Both the position numbers and the translations under genes were made by a program. DNA of 25,798 nucleotides. Source: Pezizomycotina sp. ARF18 (lineage: Eukaryota > Ascomycota). Position 1 is the first letter of the stretch. Each line of letters starts with the position of its first letter. The stretch lies in NCBI GenBank assembly GCA_002224055.1, contig AZLU01000065.1:177152-202949 (forward strand), written 5' to 3'. The notes beneath the pieces were generated by a model. The model saw nothing but the letters and a program-made list of their open reading frames with translations, ran no database searches and was not told the DNA's origin. This document shows positions 1-11,895 of this stretch, one piece after another.

Positions 1-700
1 GTGAATATGAGTGGGGGGGGGTTTGAGTAGCGATAATAAAAGTTAGTTCCTGAAGATTGCTCCCTATAATCCTGCGCTTTCGATTCATTAGCGATATTGT
101 TCTGTTCTTGTATTATTTAAAATTTTCGTCTTGAAACTTAGTTATATTGGATTTTTTTTTTTTTTTTTTTTTTTCCTTGTTCTTTTATAAGCTACATAAT
201 TTTTTTTTTTTTTTCTTATTTGATTTGTTCTTTAGTTATATTTTTCTTTATTTTTCTTTATTTATTTTTTTTTTTTTTTTTTTCTATCTTTTCTTTCTTT
301 TAATTCAATATGGGAGCGATTGCAAGGTGAAACAAGGGAACTAAAGAATCGTTGACGTATAACAAACGGGAAATAGGAAACGGTAAAAACAGAAAACCAC
401 AAGTTAGTAGGCGTTTGCCATTACAGAGAGGAATGAAATTAGTAAAATAACTGGAATGCACAATTAGTTAGTGGATCTATCCTGCGGCACCAGCGCCGAT
501 AAATAGCACTGAGTGATCGAGATAAGGTCCATAGTTTAAAGTCGTTACCTTCGTTAAGTAAAGCACCGAGAAACGCCAACTCGCCTAAAAAAGCAAAAAA
601 AGAATTCCGAGCCAGAAGTAAACCAGAGTGCGAATAGATACAACCTATAGATTTCAGAAAACATTTTTACCCCCTCTGGTCCCGATTTCTCTTATTGAGA
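1..700. other. AT-rich intergenic DNA with poly(T) tracts
   Basis: No supportable gene is seen. The stretch contains a G run near positions 11-18 and three long T runs (about 151-174, 200-214 and 267-283). The Phe/Leu-rich reading frame over 147-344 is only a translation of these T runs. Confidence 0.7.
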
Positions 701-711
701 AATCAGAATTA

Positions 712-1802
712 CATCATGACGTCGCCGTCGATATCGAGCTCAATTGGGGAGGCTCGCGCCTGAGTCCGAACATTTCTTCTGCGGCTAGGCCGACGATTCT
801 CGCGCCTGCGAGTATTTCCAGCCGCTCGCTCATCCTCCGCCTGGAGGGCTGGTAAGGGTTTGGTGGGCTGCCCTGAATATCTTGCCGATGGCGACGTTGG
901 CCACGCAGCCCTGCGCCGCGGCGTTTTTGGCCCCGCCGAGTTCGCCCTGCGGAGACCCAGAGGGGGAAGCTGCTGCTGCTGCTGCTGCTGCGGCTGCGGA
1001 TTGAAAGGCGCAAGCAGTTCCGGTCCTGCCGAGGGGAGCGCCGGGCCGTACCTGATTGATGCCTGTGCTCTGCGGACTTGTTCGCAACCCGCGCAGCTTC
1101 TCCTTTCCTTGTCATTTGACAAGTGCTTTACCCTCGTGCCCAGGCTCTTCTGCCGCCGCTTCGTCATGGTCAAGGCGGATCGCAGCCTTTCGTCCACGTC
1201 GCATTCCAAGCCGGTTTCATTGAAGGTGAGGGCTGGCCGGTGATCAGCTTCCTGTAGAAGCTCTCTTGGACCACAAAGTTTAGATATAACGATTTATGCT
1301 TGTAAGCTGAGGGAGGCGTAGGGGGAATATAAAATTGAAGCGTCGTCGGGTCTCTAGGTTTTTTGCAGCAAAATAATTAGCACTACTTGAAGTATATTTC
1401 TTTTTTTTTTTTTTTTGACATTTTTTTAAAATCCCTTCGGCAATTCTTGCGAACGCAAATATAAAAAAAAAGGAAATCTTTGCTAGGCGCACAGGAACCC
1501 TCCCCCCCGCAGCAGGAGGCACCATTCGAGACAGAAGCTCTGGTGATGACGCATAAGAACTCAATCCTAGTAGTTGTTGAACTCATTGGGAAATGACGTT
1601 GCGAAAATGGGTGTGGAGGGCACGGCTGGTCCCCGATATAGGAAGGAATGGGGTTTCGTCTGGAACGGCTGTTGCGGCTGCTGTTGTTGAACGAAAGGTT
1701 CAGTTGTGGCCAGGGCCGGTAGAGAGAGCGACGCGTTCCTCAGGAAAGGAAGCGAGGGTGATGCGGGAGGCTCCGTCGCAACGCACGGGGCGAGACTGAC
1801 AT
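712..1802 (-). CDS. possible Ser/Pro/Gln-rich hypothetical protein, frameshifted
   Basis: I do not recognise this gene. Two GC-rich islands on the minus strand (about 1500-1802 and 712-1251) stand out from AT-rich surroundings and read as low-complexity Ser/Pro/Gln-rich protein. A candidate start is the ATG at 1802 (MSVSPRALR). The first island includes a Q-rich patch followed by QTKPHSFLYRGPAVPSTPIF. The second begins after a plausible acceptor (CTACAG, intron end at 1252) with a basic stretch including DVDERLRSALTMTKRRQKSL. It then crosses a CAG/CTG repeat (about 969-991) that reads as poly-Gln, poly-Ala or poly-Ser depending on frame. No single frame is open throughout, and the candidate intron (about 1252-1490) has no donor I can fix. 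It could be a nuclear regulatory protein, but that is a guess from composition only. The ends and structure are uncertain. Confidence 0.33.
969..991. repeat. (CTG/CAG)n microsatellite
   Basis: A run of GCT/CTG triplets, about seven units followed by an interrupted unit, lies inside the putative coding island. Read on the minus strand it gives poly-Gln (CAG) in the most likely frame. Confidence 0.85.
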
Positions 1803-4400
1803 ATGAGAAAGAATTGCAGGAAAATGTAGTAAGAAAGGCAAACAAAGAATAAGAAACGGCGCGAAACGATAAAAAAAGAGAGCACAGAAAACCGAGGGCC
1901 AAAGTCCGTTTCAGAAAGGATGTCGTTAAAAAAAAAAAAGATAGAGCAGATCAACCTCTAACTGATAAGTAAAAGTCGCTGAGATGGATTTATATAGCAA
2001 TAAAAAGGGGTTTTGGCGAAGGAAGGCGTGCAAGAGGAAGAATGTTCCAATTCCAAAAATATCTTTACCTCCGAGAGACCAGCTAACACTATTTCAGTGC
2101 GGTTGCGGGAAGTGGTACAATTTCTCCTCTTTTTGTCCCCTTGGCTCGAGATAGCGTCTTTATTTTTATTGTAAAATCTTTGCGTCCTTCTTCTTCCGAG
2201 GCGATGGGGATTGTTCGTCGTTCAACCAGCGATCGTGGAGAGTGCATTTATGTTCTGAGAAGAGCCGCATGCGAGAGAGAGAGTAGATCTAAGCGATATA
2301 TATCAGGAATCGTAAACTTTGCTCCGGAGCAGAGAAAACGAGAATGGGAGGATGATAGCACCGAAGACCACGGATTCGGGGGAACCGTATGATGATGAAG
2401 AGGATGAATCGAGGTGCTCGAAAGGTGGTTGAGATAAAGGGAAGACGATGAAGAAGAAGAAAACGGATGAGATCTCTGAGGGGTGGGAAAAAGCCTAAAT
2501 AATTATAAAGGGGTGTGCTGCCCAATCACTGTATATAACGGGAATTGAATAAAGTAAAGGAATAGATGAGCTGTTTCCAGCAGAAAAGCGAGGGAAATAG
2601 TAATAGCAGGTGCGTCACGGGTCGTTTACGGAAGAGACTTGAGTATCCTCCGTATCTTACAGCAATTCGAAGGGGGAGCTCAATCAACCTCCGTTACTTC
2701 TCCGCACGAATTAAAATTGAAAGACAGGACGGAAAGGATAAGATAAGATAAAATAAAATAAAATAAATAAAATAAAATCATCGTCTCTTATTCCTGCTAG
2801 TTCTTCATTCTTCTCAAAGGCCTTCACGATAGTTACACACGGAGTGAAGCGATGAAATTGCCTTAACCGCCTTGAACCGACGGGAGGATGCATAAGAAAT
2901 CACGCCCCGATGTTTTCTTTGGCATTGAAACGAAGCGAGGTTCAACTGGGAGATCATCCGATGTTCTTTGTATATATCAGGCCAGGGACGTGGTATCTCC
3001 CCTGGAATCTGGACGAATGGGTAGTGTTATCGTAGTACATACTTTTTTTTATTGTGATACCTCCTTATATTCCCCCCATTTCTGCCGTCTCTTTGTTACG
3101 AAAAAGAATTGTCCATCACAGCCTGATGCCTCGATGCCTCATCGTTGTGAGATGAGGCCGTAGTAGCCTTTTGCACTAAGCATTCTCGCTTAAGGTTGAA
3201 CGAAACTGGTTAGTATACTACTGCACATTATTGACAATAGTCCGCCTCGTAGTGATTCAAGTCGTCTCCCATTTTATCTGAGCAATTAGCTCTGGCTCTG
3301 GTGTTTCGAGGAATTTTCGAGCTATATCTAATGGAAGATAGTCCTATCACCGATCGTGCAGCTAGCATTGTTAGACCACCTTGGACACCGAAACACAAGA
3401 ACATATAACTCGCGCGTCTTGAAAACTGCTCCTAACCTTGACACGATAATCCTGACCTCTTCTCATCGAAACCTCCACTTTCTTTCTTTTTCAGTTCCGG
3501 TTTTTTTTTTTTTTTTTTTTTTCTCGTAAAGAGGGAGAGCTCTTAGTGGACTCGGACGATTCTTATCCCGCAGCTCGATTGTTTTTCAACAAAGGAAAAG
3601 CGATAAATTACCATCTACCAAACAGTAATTAGCACTGCTGGCAAAAAAAAAAAAGTTTTCTCTTTGTTCTCATTGAGCGGGGTTTCACGACCTTTTTCTT
3701 TTTCTTTCCTGTGGGTAAAAAGGCTGTTCGGTGTTCGCGAAACAACAATGATAACGCTGCCCGACTGTACAGGACGAGTTTAACCTACATTTGCTCCTTT
3801 GCCTTTCCTTTTTGGTGCTTAGCAGGCGCCTTTATCTCATTGAACAATGAATTCGTGCATTTACGGCGCAGACGGCCAGGTGATAGCCGCCGACGGACAG
3901 GCGTTGTGTTTTCAAAGCACCAGGTCGTTGGAAAGAAAAGGACTTTTATGAAAGCCAACGGCAACTACCTGAAATGACTATCATTATTAGTAAGTTTCGA
4001 AGAGAAAATACTACCTGACGCTAAGTGCCTGGTGTTCCTCTTTGTTCTAACAGGAAAAAAAGAAAGACTTACGCGAAACGTATGAACTACCGCGCTGCTA
4101 TTCTGAACGACAGCCTGCTTTCTCCAATTAGTGGTTCGTTAGTGACCTTTAGTGGGTACTATTCTACCTCATTTCCCTTCCGCTGGGCGCAGCCGAGCGA
4201 GAAATCAGCAACCCGAAACTTTGGGTACCATCTGATCTCCATTGATATGGGTATTCTGGGGCAACATGGTAGATTTAGCTCCATACATTTCATCACCTGC
4301 TGGTTCGCAGAATTGAACCGGAAAATGAAACTAAAAGCAGCTCAACGTTAGCTCAACTTCAAAGCGTGTGCTAATTGATCCGATCAACGATACGTTGCAA
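1803..4400. other. intergenic DNA, no gene supported
   Basis: AT-rich DNA with short unrelated reading frames that show no protein-like composition. It contains an A/T-rich pentamer microsatellite (2738-2779), a T run near 3497-3522 and an A run near 3643-3654. I found no tRNA-like fold, transposon terminal repeat or conserved protein segment. Confidence 0.6.
2738..2779. repeat. (GATAA/AAAAT)n imperfect microsatellite
   Basis: Imperfect tandem pentamers, first GATAA-type and then AAAAT-type, visible by eye. There is no associated gene. Confidence 0.85.
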
Positions 4401-4493
4401 CACTTAACCATCATGAGCGCCGTTCCCTGCAAGCCTTGCCCCATCGGTAAGCCGCCTTTGACCGGTTCTCGCTTTGTGAGCCTTTATTCTCCC

Positions 4494-4494
4494 G

Positions 4495-4532
<38 letters not shown>

Positions 4533-4533
4533 G
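4494..4533. repeat. (GTT)13 microsatellite
   Basis: A perfect run of about 13 GTT units (40 nt). It lies upstream of the hypothetical gene at 4904-6275. It would be inside its first intron if the short upstream exon beginning at the ATG at 4413, with a GTAAGC donor at 4447, is real. Confidence 0.95.
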
Positions 4534-4903
4534 CAATTGGTCTTCTTTCTTTTACTTGTTCATCAGATATTCAATAATCCGAAGCTTCCCTTCGTTGTCC
4601 CTAGGATCCGCATTCTTTCCTTGTTGAAAGCTTTAGCTCTGATTTGCACGTCATATTTAGGAAAACGCTCACATGTTGCCACTGATAGGATATAACTATG
4701 GCGTTCTCCCCCCCTTGGGTTTGGATGTTTCCCTTCGATTCGTGATACCAGCCAACTTTTTTTCAATTAGCTTGTCCCTTTGAATCATTGTTCCACACCG
4801 CATGAGCTCTTGCATACAAAGCCCAATGACCTCGGACAGCAAAAAAGCACCCAGGCAGCCGTAGCCTAGAACTCCACGGCAGGAGCATCCGAAAAGAAGC
4901 TCC

Positions 4904-6275
4904 ATGCTTGAAGACAAGACCAAGGAAGCCAAAATATCGCCTCGCGGCGCCTCAATCCCGTTCATGCTCGGTCTGGAAGCCGGTTCGCATGCCCAGATCC
5001 GCAGCTGCGGTTCAGCGGCGAGAAGTCTTCCCCCGCAAGCTAAGGAACAAGGCACGTCTCCCACGCCGGCCGTGACTGCGGCGCTGGAGATGATGTCCAT
5101 CGATAGCCGACGATGACCCTTACCCGAGACTTCTTCGACAGCCGTACCGAGCCACCGTCGCACGCGCTCACTCTTCCGTCGCGAGGTGGGCGCCGCCGGC
5201 GCTTGAGCCTGCAAACCAGCTTCGGCACGACGTCGCCCGGTCGAGCCTCCTCCCGCTCTCCCTCGTCAAGTCTGCCCTCTGCAGATCGACTTCGGCAGCC
5301 AGTACGCCTCCTGGGACGGTGGTAGCTCTGAAGGCGAACCAACAAGGTCGCCGGCCGCGTACCCTGTCTTGCACGAACCAGAAGTGACGACCTTATCCCA
5401 AACCCTTTACACCCCATGCGCCTGGGTCAGCTGCCGGTTTTGTACACCAGGGAGCGCCTCAAGGAGGTTGGGCGGAGGTATCTTTCCGACTCCAGGTCGG
5501 CAGACGCTTTCATCCGCGCCGCTCCGCTTCCGCCACCCCCGTCCGAAGCCGTCCCGAAACACAGAACGATGTCAAACGATGTCAAGACCAAGCCGCAAGG
5601 GCTTCGAGCGGACGATCCCACTAACCACGGCGCCAGCACCAGGATGGAGTACGTGAAGATCAGGATCTTCCCTTGCTCCCGGCCGCAAGCCCTTCTGCAT
5701 ATCGAAGAAGTTCCCCGTCCGCGCTGCTCACCACCACCATCCCCCTCAAGGGAAGCTGCCAGAAACTCTCGGCCATACCGCGTGGAGAAGCGCCACCACC
5801 GCCACTATCACCATCACACCCACGGGACGATTGGTATGCTAGACGTTCCCGTGGACGCCAAGTCTAGGCGCCGGAGCGAGTCTGATATCGCTGCCATGCT
5901 CGAAATGACGCCACCCTTGGAACCGGTCAGCGAAGATTCCTACGGCTGTGGTATGAAAGTAACTTGGCCGGAATATCCAATACGTATGTACCCCTCTCTT
6001 ATTTCTCTTCCTTCTCTTCTAATACCTTACCCTAGATATCGAATATGCCCTCTACCGCGTCCGCTCCTGGCGGCGATACTCAATTCCGGTTCGTCCACAA
6101 GGGTGACACGCCGAGGTGCCCTCCCGTACCCCGAAGCATGGGAGGATACTGTGAGATGGATATATCTTTTCGAATTTCCAATTCAACAGACGACGGGCTC
6201 AGCAGGCGTGAAGAAGACGCCAACACGGAGAAAGTAAAATGCAATGTAGAATACCTGGGCGGGAAGCTTGATTAG
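4904..6275 (+). CDS. hypothetical Ser/Pro/Arg/His-rich protein, frameshifted, one probable intron
   Basis: I do not recognise this gene. A GC-rich island with protein-like composition runs on the plus strand, switching frame several times. The proposed start is the ATG at 4904 (MLEDKTKEAKISPRGASIPF). Later segments are a patch with SQYASWDGGSSEGEP near 5300, a long open stretch (about 5560-5983) containing RMEYVKIRIF, a His-rich run near 5795-5822, and SRRRSESDIAAMLE followed by MKVTWPEYPI. A short intron fits well from the GTATGT donor at 5984 to the TAG acceptor at about 6034, with a pyrimidine-rich interior. The last exon ends at 6237 or 6275 depending on frame. An upstream exon at 4413-4446 is possible. 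The basic, low-complexity character and the RRRSES site would suit a phosphorylated regulatory protein, but this is composition only. Confidence 0.5.
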
Positions 6276-7164
6276 TTCGAAGAGAAAGAGTATTTCTCAA
6301 CTACTAGTTCGTTTGTAAATTATTGTCAAGTGCTATCGTTAAGTATGTAATATATAGAAGAATTGCTGAGACGTCTTCCAGTTATTATATGGTTAATATG
6401 CGATCCTAAAAAAGTAGGATTTGGTAGTAGCGGTAAATAAAATAATAGCTATGATAATAATAAATAATGCAATTGTAGGGGAAATACTTAGGTAAATATA
6501 GATATATAGTAGTGGGCTGTCTCGTCTTTTTCTCTCCCATCACCAATTCGACAAACCAAATACCTCTACTTCATTCAGCCAGCACCTTCACCTCGCGATA
6601 GCTACTTCTATCCAAAGAGATCACGCTTTCTAAATGTATGACTTCCAGGTCTTGACCCCCTTCTCCAATTCTGTCACGGGTACGTTATCCTCTTGTCTAT
6701 GCTGGTGTTGAGTTCTTTTCATTAATCTTTTTGGTGGAAGGATATTTATGAGCAAAGCAATCGCTTGTTACAAAAGGTGGAGAAGAGTAGAAACACCCGC
6801 TTTGAAGACTTCCTTGCCAATAATCCACAATGGTTTGGAGGTCCATAAAGAAAGAATGAACTTGAAAAGAGAGTAACTGATTCGTACGACAACCAAGTAG
6901 CTAAATTAACGACAGGATAAGAAATCATGAAATAAAACTAACAAGAGAGAGATATGCCTTTTAAGAAATGCTGGTAAGTAAGCTGGGACGCCAAATGCTC
7001 TGATATTGGGAAATTTTGTTAAAAAAAAAGAAAAGAAAAGAAAAGAAAAGAAAAAGAAAGGTTTTCATATGCAAACTAATCCTGGAAAACGAAAAAAAAA
7101 AAAAAAAAAAAAAAAAACGTTATCACGTATAATGTACCATTTTCCCCGGCTCCAAAAGAAAATA
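6276..7164. other. intergenic DNA, no gene supported
   Basis: AT-rich. It contains an (AAAAG)n run near 7022-7058 and an A run of about 27 at 7091-7117. The Lys-rich frame across these repeats is a repeat translation. The region would hold the 3' ends of the plus-strand gene to the left and the minus-strand gene to the right, which converge here. Confidence 0.6.
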
Positions 7165-8497
7165 TTATATCTCAAGATCTACAGATTCATCGTCGTCGTC
7201 ATCCTCCGTGCTATCATCGTCACCACCGGGAAGCCAGCCACTCTTCTTGAAGTCCTCGGCTTCTTTCCTGGCCTGCGCAAGTTTGTCTTCATCTCCTTGA
7301 TTTCCTTCCAATCCGGGCGCCCCTTTAGCCATTTGAAGCTGCCCGTTTCGACGATTTTGAGGCACGCTTGGAGGGTCTTGTCGAACTTATCCGCGCGTTG
7401 GAGCATGCTGGGTCTTTGGCGAACATCACCATCCGCCGTTCCTTCTTGACGGCCTGTATTTGCTGCGACATCTCTAAGACTAGGTCGTGGAAGAACTTTT
7501 GGGCCTCCCCGTCGTAGTATATCGGATTGCGGGCTTTCTTCTCCATCAGGGAGTCCAGGATGGTCCTTCTCGAAGAGAGTTTCGGCCTTTTCTTTATGCT
7601 CGCGCTCGAGGAGATCACACTGGGTTCTTTCGCCGATTGCGATACGACGGTGTTTGCTTCGGACATCGGCGTTGGCGGGGACATAACCGGTGGCTGCTGA
7701 GTATCAATGTTCTCTGCTTTTACCGCAATAAAACATTTCTCGTCCGCTGATGGCACGGGTTCGATAGGATGGGGCGTTGGAGGGAGGGTGACGTTCGAGG
7801 TTGCGGTTGTGAGGGGGGACCGCATTCTTTCCAGCGGATCCAGGAAAGGTGTCGACGAGGGATTCGCGTTGGCGTCGTCAGCGCGGTGGGGGATTTGCCG
7901 CCCTCGAAGTGGCAACCGGTCCGACCGGTGGGGTGTGTATGTCGAGATCTTCCATCCTCCTCGCAGGAGGAGACGTCGGGTGTGCTGCCGTTGTCATTTC
8001 GTGGTCCTCGTCCTCGGAGTGGGTTCGTTACTGTGGAAGAGGTTTGGCGGCGTCGCGGGGCGTATCCTCTCCACGGAATCAGCGCTGCAGCCGTCGTCGG
8101 CACCACCTTCGCTATTCTTGCTCTCCAATTTGATCTCGGCGACGGCCGGTGCCTGCGGTGCGTCGTCCATAACCACGTCCCGTTGGCTTTGCTTCCCTAG
8201 GCGGGAACCTTGTGCACACGCTCCTGCTCCTCGCTGCCATCCTCCTCCGAGAGTTTCCGCCTGGCCGACGACTGATCCGACAATTTATCGAGGCCCTCGA
8301 ACCAGCCGTTATCGCGTTGAGAAGGTTATCGAAGGCAGCAAAGTTGTACTCCTGGGTTCCTCCACCGGCTCCTAGACTAGAAAGCATCGCATTGGTGGAT
8401 GAAGGTTAAAACGAGCTTTCATGGCAGCCATCCTGGCCGCAGAGCTCATAGGGCGACCATACCCACCGGCACCTGCAATCAGGTCTCGACCACTCAT
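7165..8497 (-). CDS. conserved-looking hypothetical protein with C-terminal helical domain and acidic tail, frameshifted
   Basis: I do not recognise this gene. The start is the ATG at 8497 (MSGRDLIAGAGGYGRPMSSA) and the end is about 7165. By following the protein-like frame across about seven single-base shifts (near 8390, 8305, 8200, 8020, 7895, 7415 and 7285), I obtain about 440 residues with no intron needed. Order: a Gly/Ala-rich N-terminus, a segment with NGWFEGLDKLSDQS, a long Pro/Ser/Thr-rich linker with several TPP/SPP motifs, and then a compact domain (about the last 130 residues). That domain includes ARNPIYYDGEAQKFFHDLVL, QIQAVKKERRMVMFAKDP and ETGSFKWLKGRPDW. It ends in SGWLPGG and a D/E-rich tail. 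The linker and acidic tail suggest a nuclear or regulatory protein. The helical domain is the part most likely to find homologues. Confidence 0.72.
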
Positions 8498-11179
8498 TTG
8501 TTACTTTGAATGCAACACAAAAAAAAAACAGAACAAAGAAAATTTATCCAAACAAGAAACGCGAGATCAATTGGGTAGGGTCCTATGGAACTAAGGGTGG
8601 CGAGTGCCGCAAATTCAAGTAAAGGGCTTCTGCTTTCAGGGTACAACGACACGAGTCGGTCTAAGCTTAGAGCTTTCCGAGATCCTGGCCTTGGGATCGA
8701 GAACGGGAGATGATATATTACGGGTGCAAAGGGAAAAAAAAAAAAAAAAACCCGAGCGGACAGCGCTCGAGAAGCAGGCCGAGTTTTTTTAAGATTTGGG
8801 GGAGAATCGGTTTGAGAAAATTGGCAAGAAAACAAGAGGAACCACGAAGATAGAAGAAACCGAAGGTTTGTGAGATCCTGATCCACCTTACGATCAAAAA
8901 TAAACTATCACAAAGGAATAGGAGTTCGATCAGAAGAAAAGATGTCTAGAGAATTCGATGGTGAGAAAATCCCAAGACAAAATCGAATGACAAATGGAGA
9001 AAAATGGAATGAAAAAAAAAAAAAAAAAAGGACGGTAGGGCGGGATAAAAAATTTTTTTTTAATAAGGAAAGGACCAAGACAAAAATTCTATTGACCCTC
9101 TCCTCTCTCTTTCCTTTCTTTTTTTCTTTTTTTTTCCCCTACCTAACTCGATGGCGTCCAAAACTTAACACCCAACTACAACCACATTGGTACTTTTTTC
9201 CCTTCTCCTTTTTCACCCTAAGGATACCGAGGAGCGCAGGGTGTGAGAAAGATATATAGAATTTTTCCTAACAGTATATACTTCGCAGGACAATAGGTTA
9301 TATATTACTTCGTGGGGGATGGGCAAGAAATACTGCTAATGAGAAGGGATCCCAGCGCTAAAAAAGATACATTCGACAACTCGCTATCGCTAGTACTGCG
9401 TATGCATACTGCAAGTATTTAAATTAAATGAACAGGCGAGAATACGAAAGCAAAGCCTAGTAAAGGGTGGGTGAGCGTTGCCGAAAAATATATAGCAATA
9501 ATAACACTAGTAATAATACTGACTAATAATAATTGTCTTCCACGGTTCCACCTGCTAGCAGTATTCGCGCCAACGACAAAGTGGGGAAAGAGCGACGTTG
9601 CCTCTTAAAAAGGAATAATCAATCGAAGCGGAAAAAAAAAAGAAAAGGAAAAAAAAGTCTCAGCACAGCGCACCCGCAATAGAACTAGGATCTATCAATT
9701 CGAAATCTAGTTCACATATACTGGTGAGGTCTCGGACGGCGTATTGGACAGCCCTACAGAGAATAATATACGTCTGGTCCACGAATAATTGAGAGACGAC
9801 GACAGAGCGGAGGTGAGTCTGTACGTTTTCCTATTCATTCAAAATCGAAAAAAAAAAAAAGTTCTTTGATCCTCACATGCTTTTCCAGATTGTATTTTCC
9901 CTTTCCTTTTTTTTATTTTTATTGAATACCTTGCGGAGGACACCCCATGTATTTACTGTACCTATACATACACATGCAGACGAAGTGTTGTCAATGTACA
10001 TACCTTTTCAATATGCCGGTTGGTTCCGTTCAGATACGATTGAAGAGGACCAGATCATTCGCTCGTTCAGAGAAAAGATGTACAGGTAAATCGTCACCAT
10101 CGCCGTCATGTCTCCTCGCCGGCCGTTTCCTTTCCTCCCTCTTTTACCCACGATGTCTCTCTTTTCTCCGCCGGTAAATTACTCAATAACCGATACGTCT
10201 TACCGGCGTGATCAGTTTCCTCTGCCAGCAGACAGCACTGAACAGCGTTGCTCTCTAAGGCGCTCTTGCCTGAGCCAGCAACAACACTATAGCAAGTACC
10301 ACCGCGTCTACTCAAAGCTACCTTCTATATACGTCCGTGCCTGTCAAATATTTCTTTCCAACCAATCTGCTCGAGTGGTACAGGTATCCTAAGATGGCAG
10401 CCCGCGGCAATTCCATGCCATTGAGGGCCTCCTCTTGTTGGCACGTTGACGGAACGAAAAAGCCATCTACTAGCCGTTATAGCTATACAACGTCCACCGG
10501 CCGTTGGAAGAGAAAAAAAAAATAAAGGCTCGGGGAAAGTGAGGCTAAAATATATGTCAGAAACGACTATCCGATCTTATTTAAACAATTTGAGAGATGC
10601 TGTTGTCCAGGATTGGCGCCTAGCAGCGATCTTGGATAAAAGAGATGCCGTTCAGAAAGAACAAAGAAGGGAAGATTAAAAATATAGCGAGCGCAATACG
10701 TAATTTAAAAAGGAAAGAAAGAAGCATTTTGGTGTTCTTCTGTTTGATGCTCATATGATCAACCCCATCTCGAGCGTTATAAGATTCAAATTAGGGTTTC
10801 CCTTCCAGACGCCGTTCACGCTGGCTTGCTGCGTTCGTAAGCCTGACATGCATAGCATCCGTTTGTTTGCAAGGGTGTTAGGGTTTATAACTGAATGTTA
10901 ATATACTGCTACTTTCTGCTTTACTCGAATTACTGCCGGTTTACTACTGCCTTCCTGTTCGAGATTCTCCTATCAGCTATCCAAATGACTACGCTGATAG
11001 GGATTTATACTCTCGCTACGTGCGCTCACACAGGTAAGTATAAATCATCAAAGATAGAAGGACGGTAAAAAAGAAATTGAGATGCGTGGAGACAAGAAAA
11101 AAAATTTTTTTTTTTTCTCGATAGAAAAGCGGTGCGGTCGGGGAGGATTCAAGATCCAAAAACGTTAAAGAAGCCGTGA

Positions 11180-11193
11180 TCAGTGATCACTGA
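11180..11193. promoter_or_regulatory. 14-bp perfect palindrome
   Basis: TCAGTGATCACTGA is a perfect dyad with a central TGATCA. It could bind a dimeric factor or be coincidental. It is not close to any gene I can support. Confidence 0.4.
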
Positions 11194-11650
11194 CTCTTGT
11201 TTATTGGCGCGAGGTGTTATCTGAATCAATTTGATCGATAAAGAAGAACTCTCTATTGTTTTTTTATTTTAGTAATGTCGTTTACGGTCTCACGTCTATT
11301 CCTTTTATAGAGTTGACCCTTTTGTTATAGAAATTTCGAAAACGGCGCGCTATTCCGTTGGCTATAACCTTTAAGGTTTGATATGAAGATCACGAATTAT
11401 GATCACCGGACAAGAACAGCAAATCAAACCTCGCGAAGTTTTCAAGAAGTGCTTACCAGTACAGATATTAACTAGTGCTGTCTAATAGCGTGTTTTTCCT
11501 TAAGCAAGCAAGAGAATGCATTGATTGTGATCCTTGCAAGTCTTACAAGCAAAAAGACGACCAAAAAAATTATCACACAAAAGAATTAAAAAAAAAAAAA
11601 AAAAAAGCTAAATTCGATCAATTCTGTTTTCGACTTCGCATAATTTTTAC

Positions 11651-11702
11651 CCTCCTCCCCCCTTCCCTTCCTTCGCCTTCCTTTCCGTTCCCTTCCCTTC
11701 CA
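11651..11702. repeat. CCTTCC-rich pyrimidine tract
   Basis: A polypyrimidine tract built from CCCTTCC/CCTTC units on the plus strand, purine-rich on the other strand. Simple-sequence DNA of unknown role. Confidence 0.8.
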
Positions 11703-11866
11703 TACTCCACTTTCCACGACCGCCCATCCTTGCTTTTCCTTACGGACGAAAACAAAAAAGAGAGAGAGAGAAAAAAAAAAAAAAAAAAAAAAAAAGGAAA
11801 GGCAGATGGCTTGCATTTCCCACCGACAATGTGAATCTGCAGAGACGCGAAGTAGGTGTGTATAAA

Positions 11867-11895
11867 GTACAGTACAAAAACGTCTTGTACTGTAC
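11867..11895. repeat. perfect 11-bp inverted repeat (hairpin)
   Basis: The arms GTACAGTACAA (11867-11877) and TTGTACTGTAC (11885-11895) are exact reverse complements separated by 7 nt. AATAAAATAAAG, which resembles a poly(A) signal, follows immediately on the plus strand. It may be an RNA 3'-end hairpin or a protein-binding dyad. No adjacent coding region is identified. Confidence 0.75.

Noticed and set aside
147-344. Phe-rich membrane-like small protein
   Set aside because: It is a translation of poly(T) tracts.
860-1243. Plus-strand frame with a poly-Cys run
   Set aside because: The Cys run is a translation of the CTG repeat. The opposite strand has the more protein-like composition.
3711-4351. 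Two plus-strand frames of about 90-110 residues
   Set aside because: Composition near background, no recognisable motif, no intron signals joining them and no GC rise.
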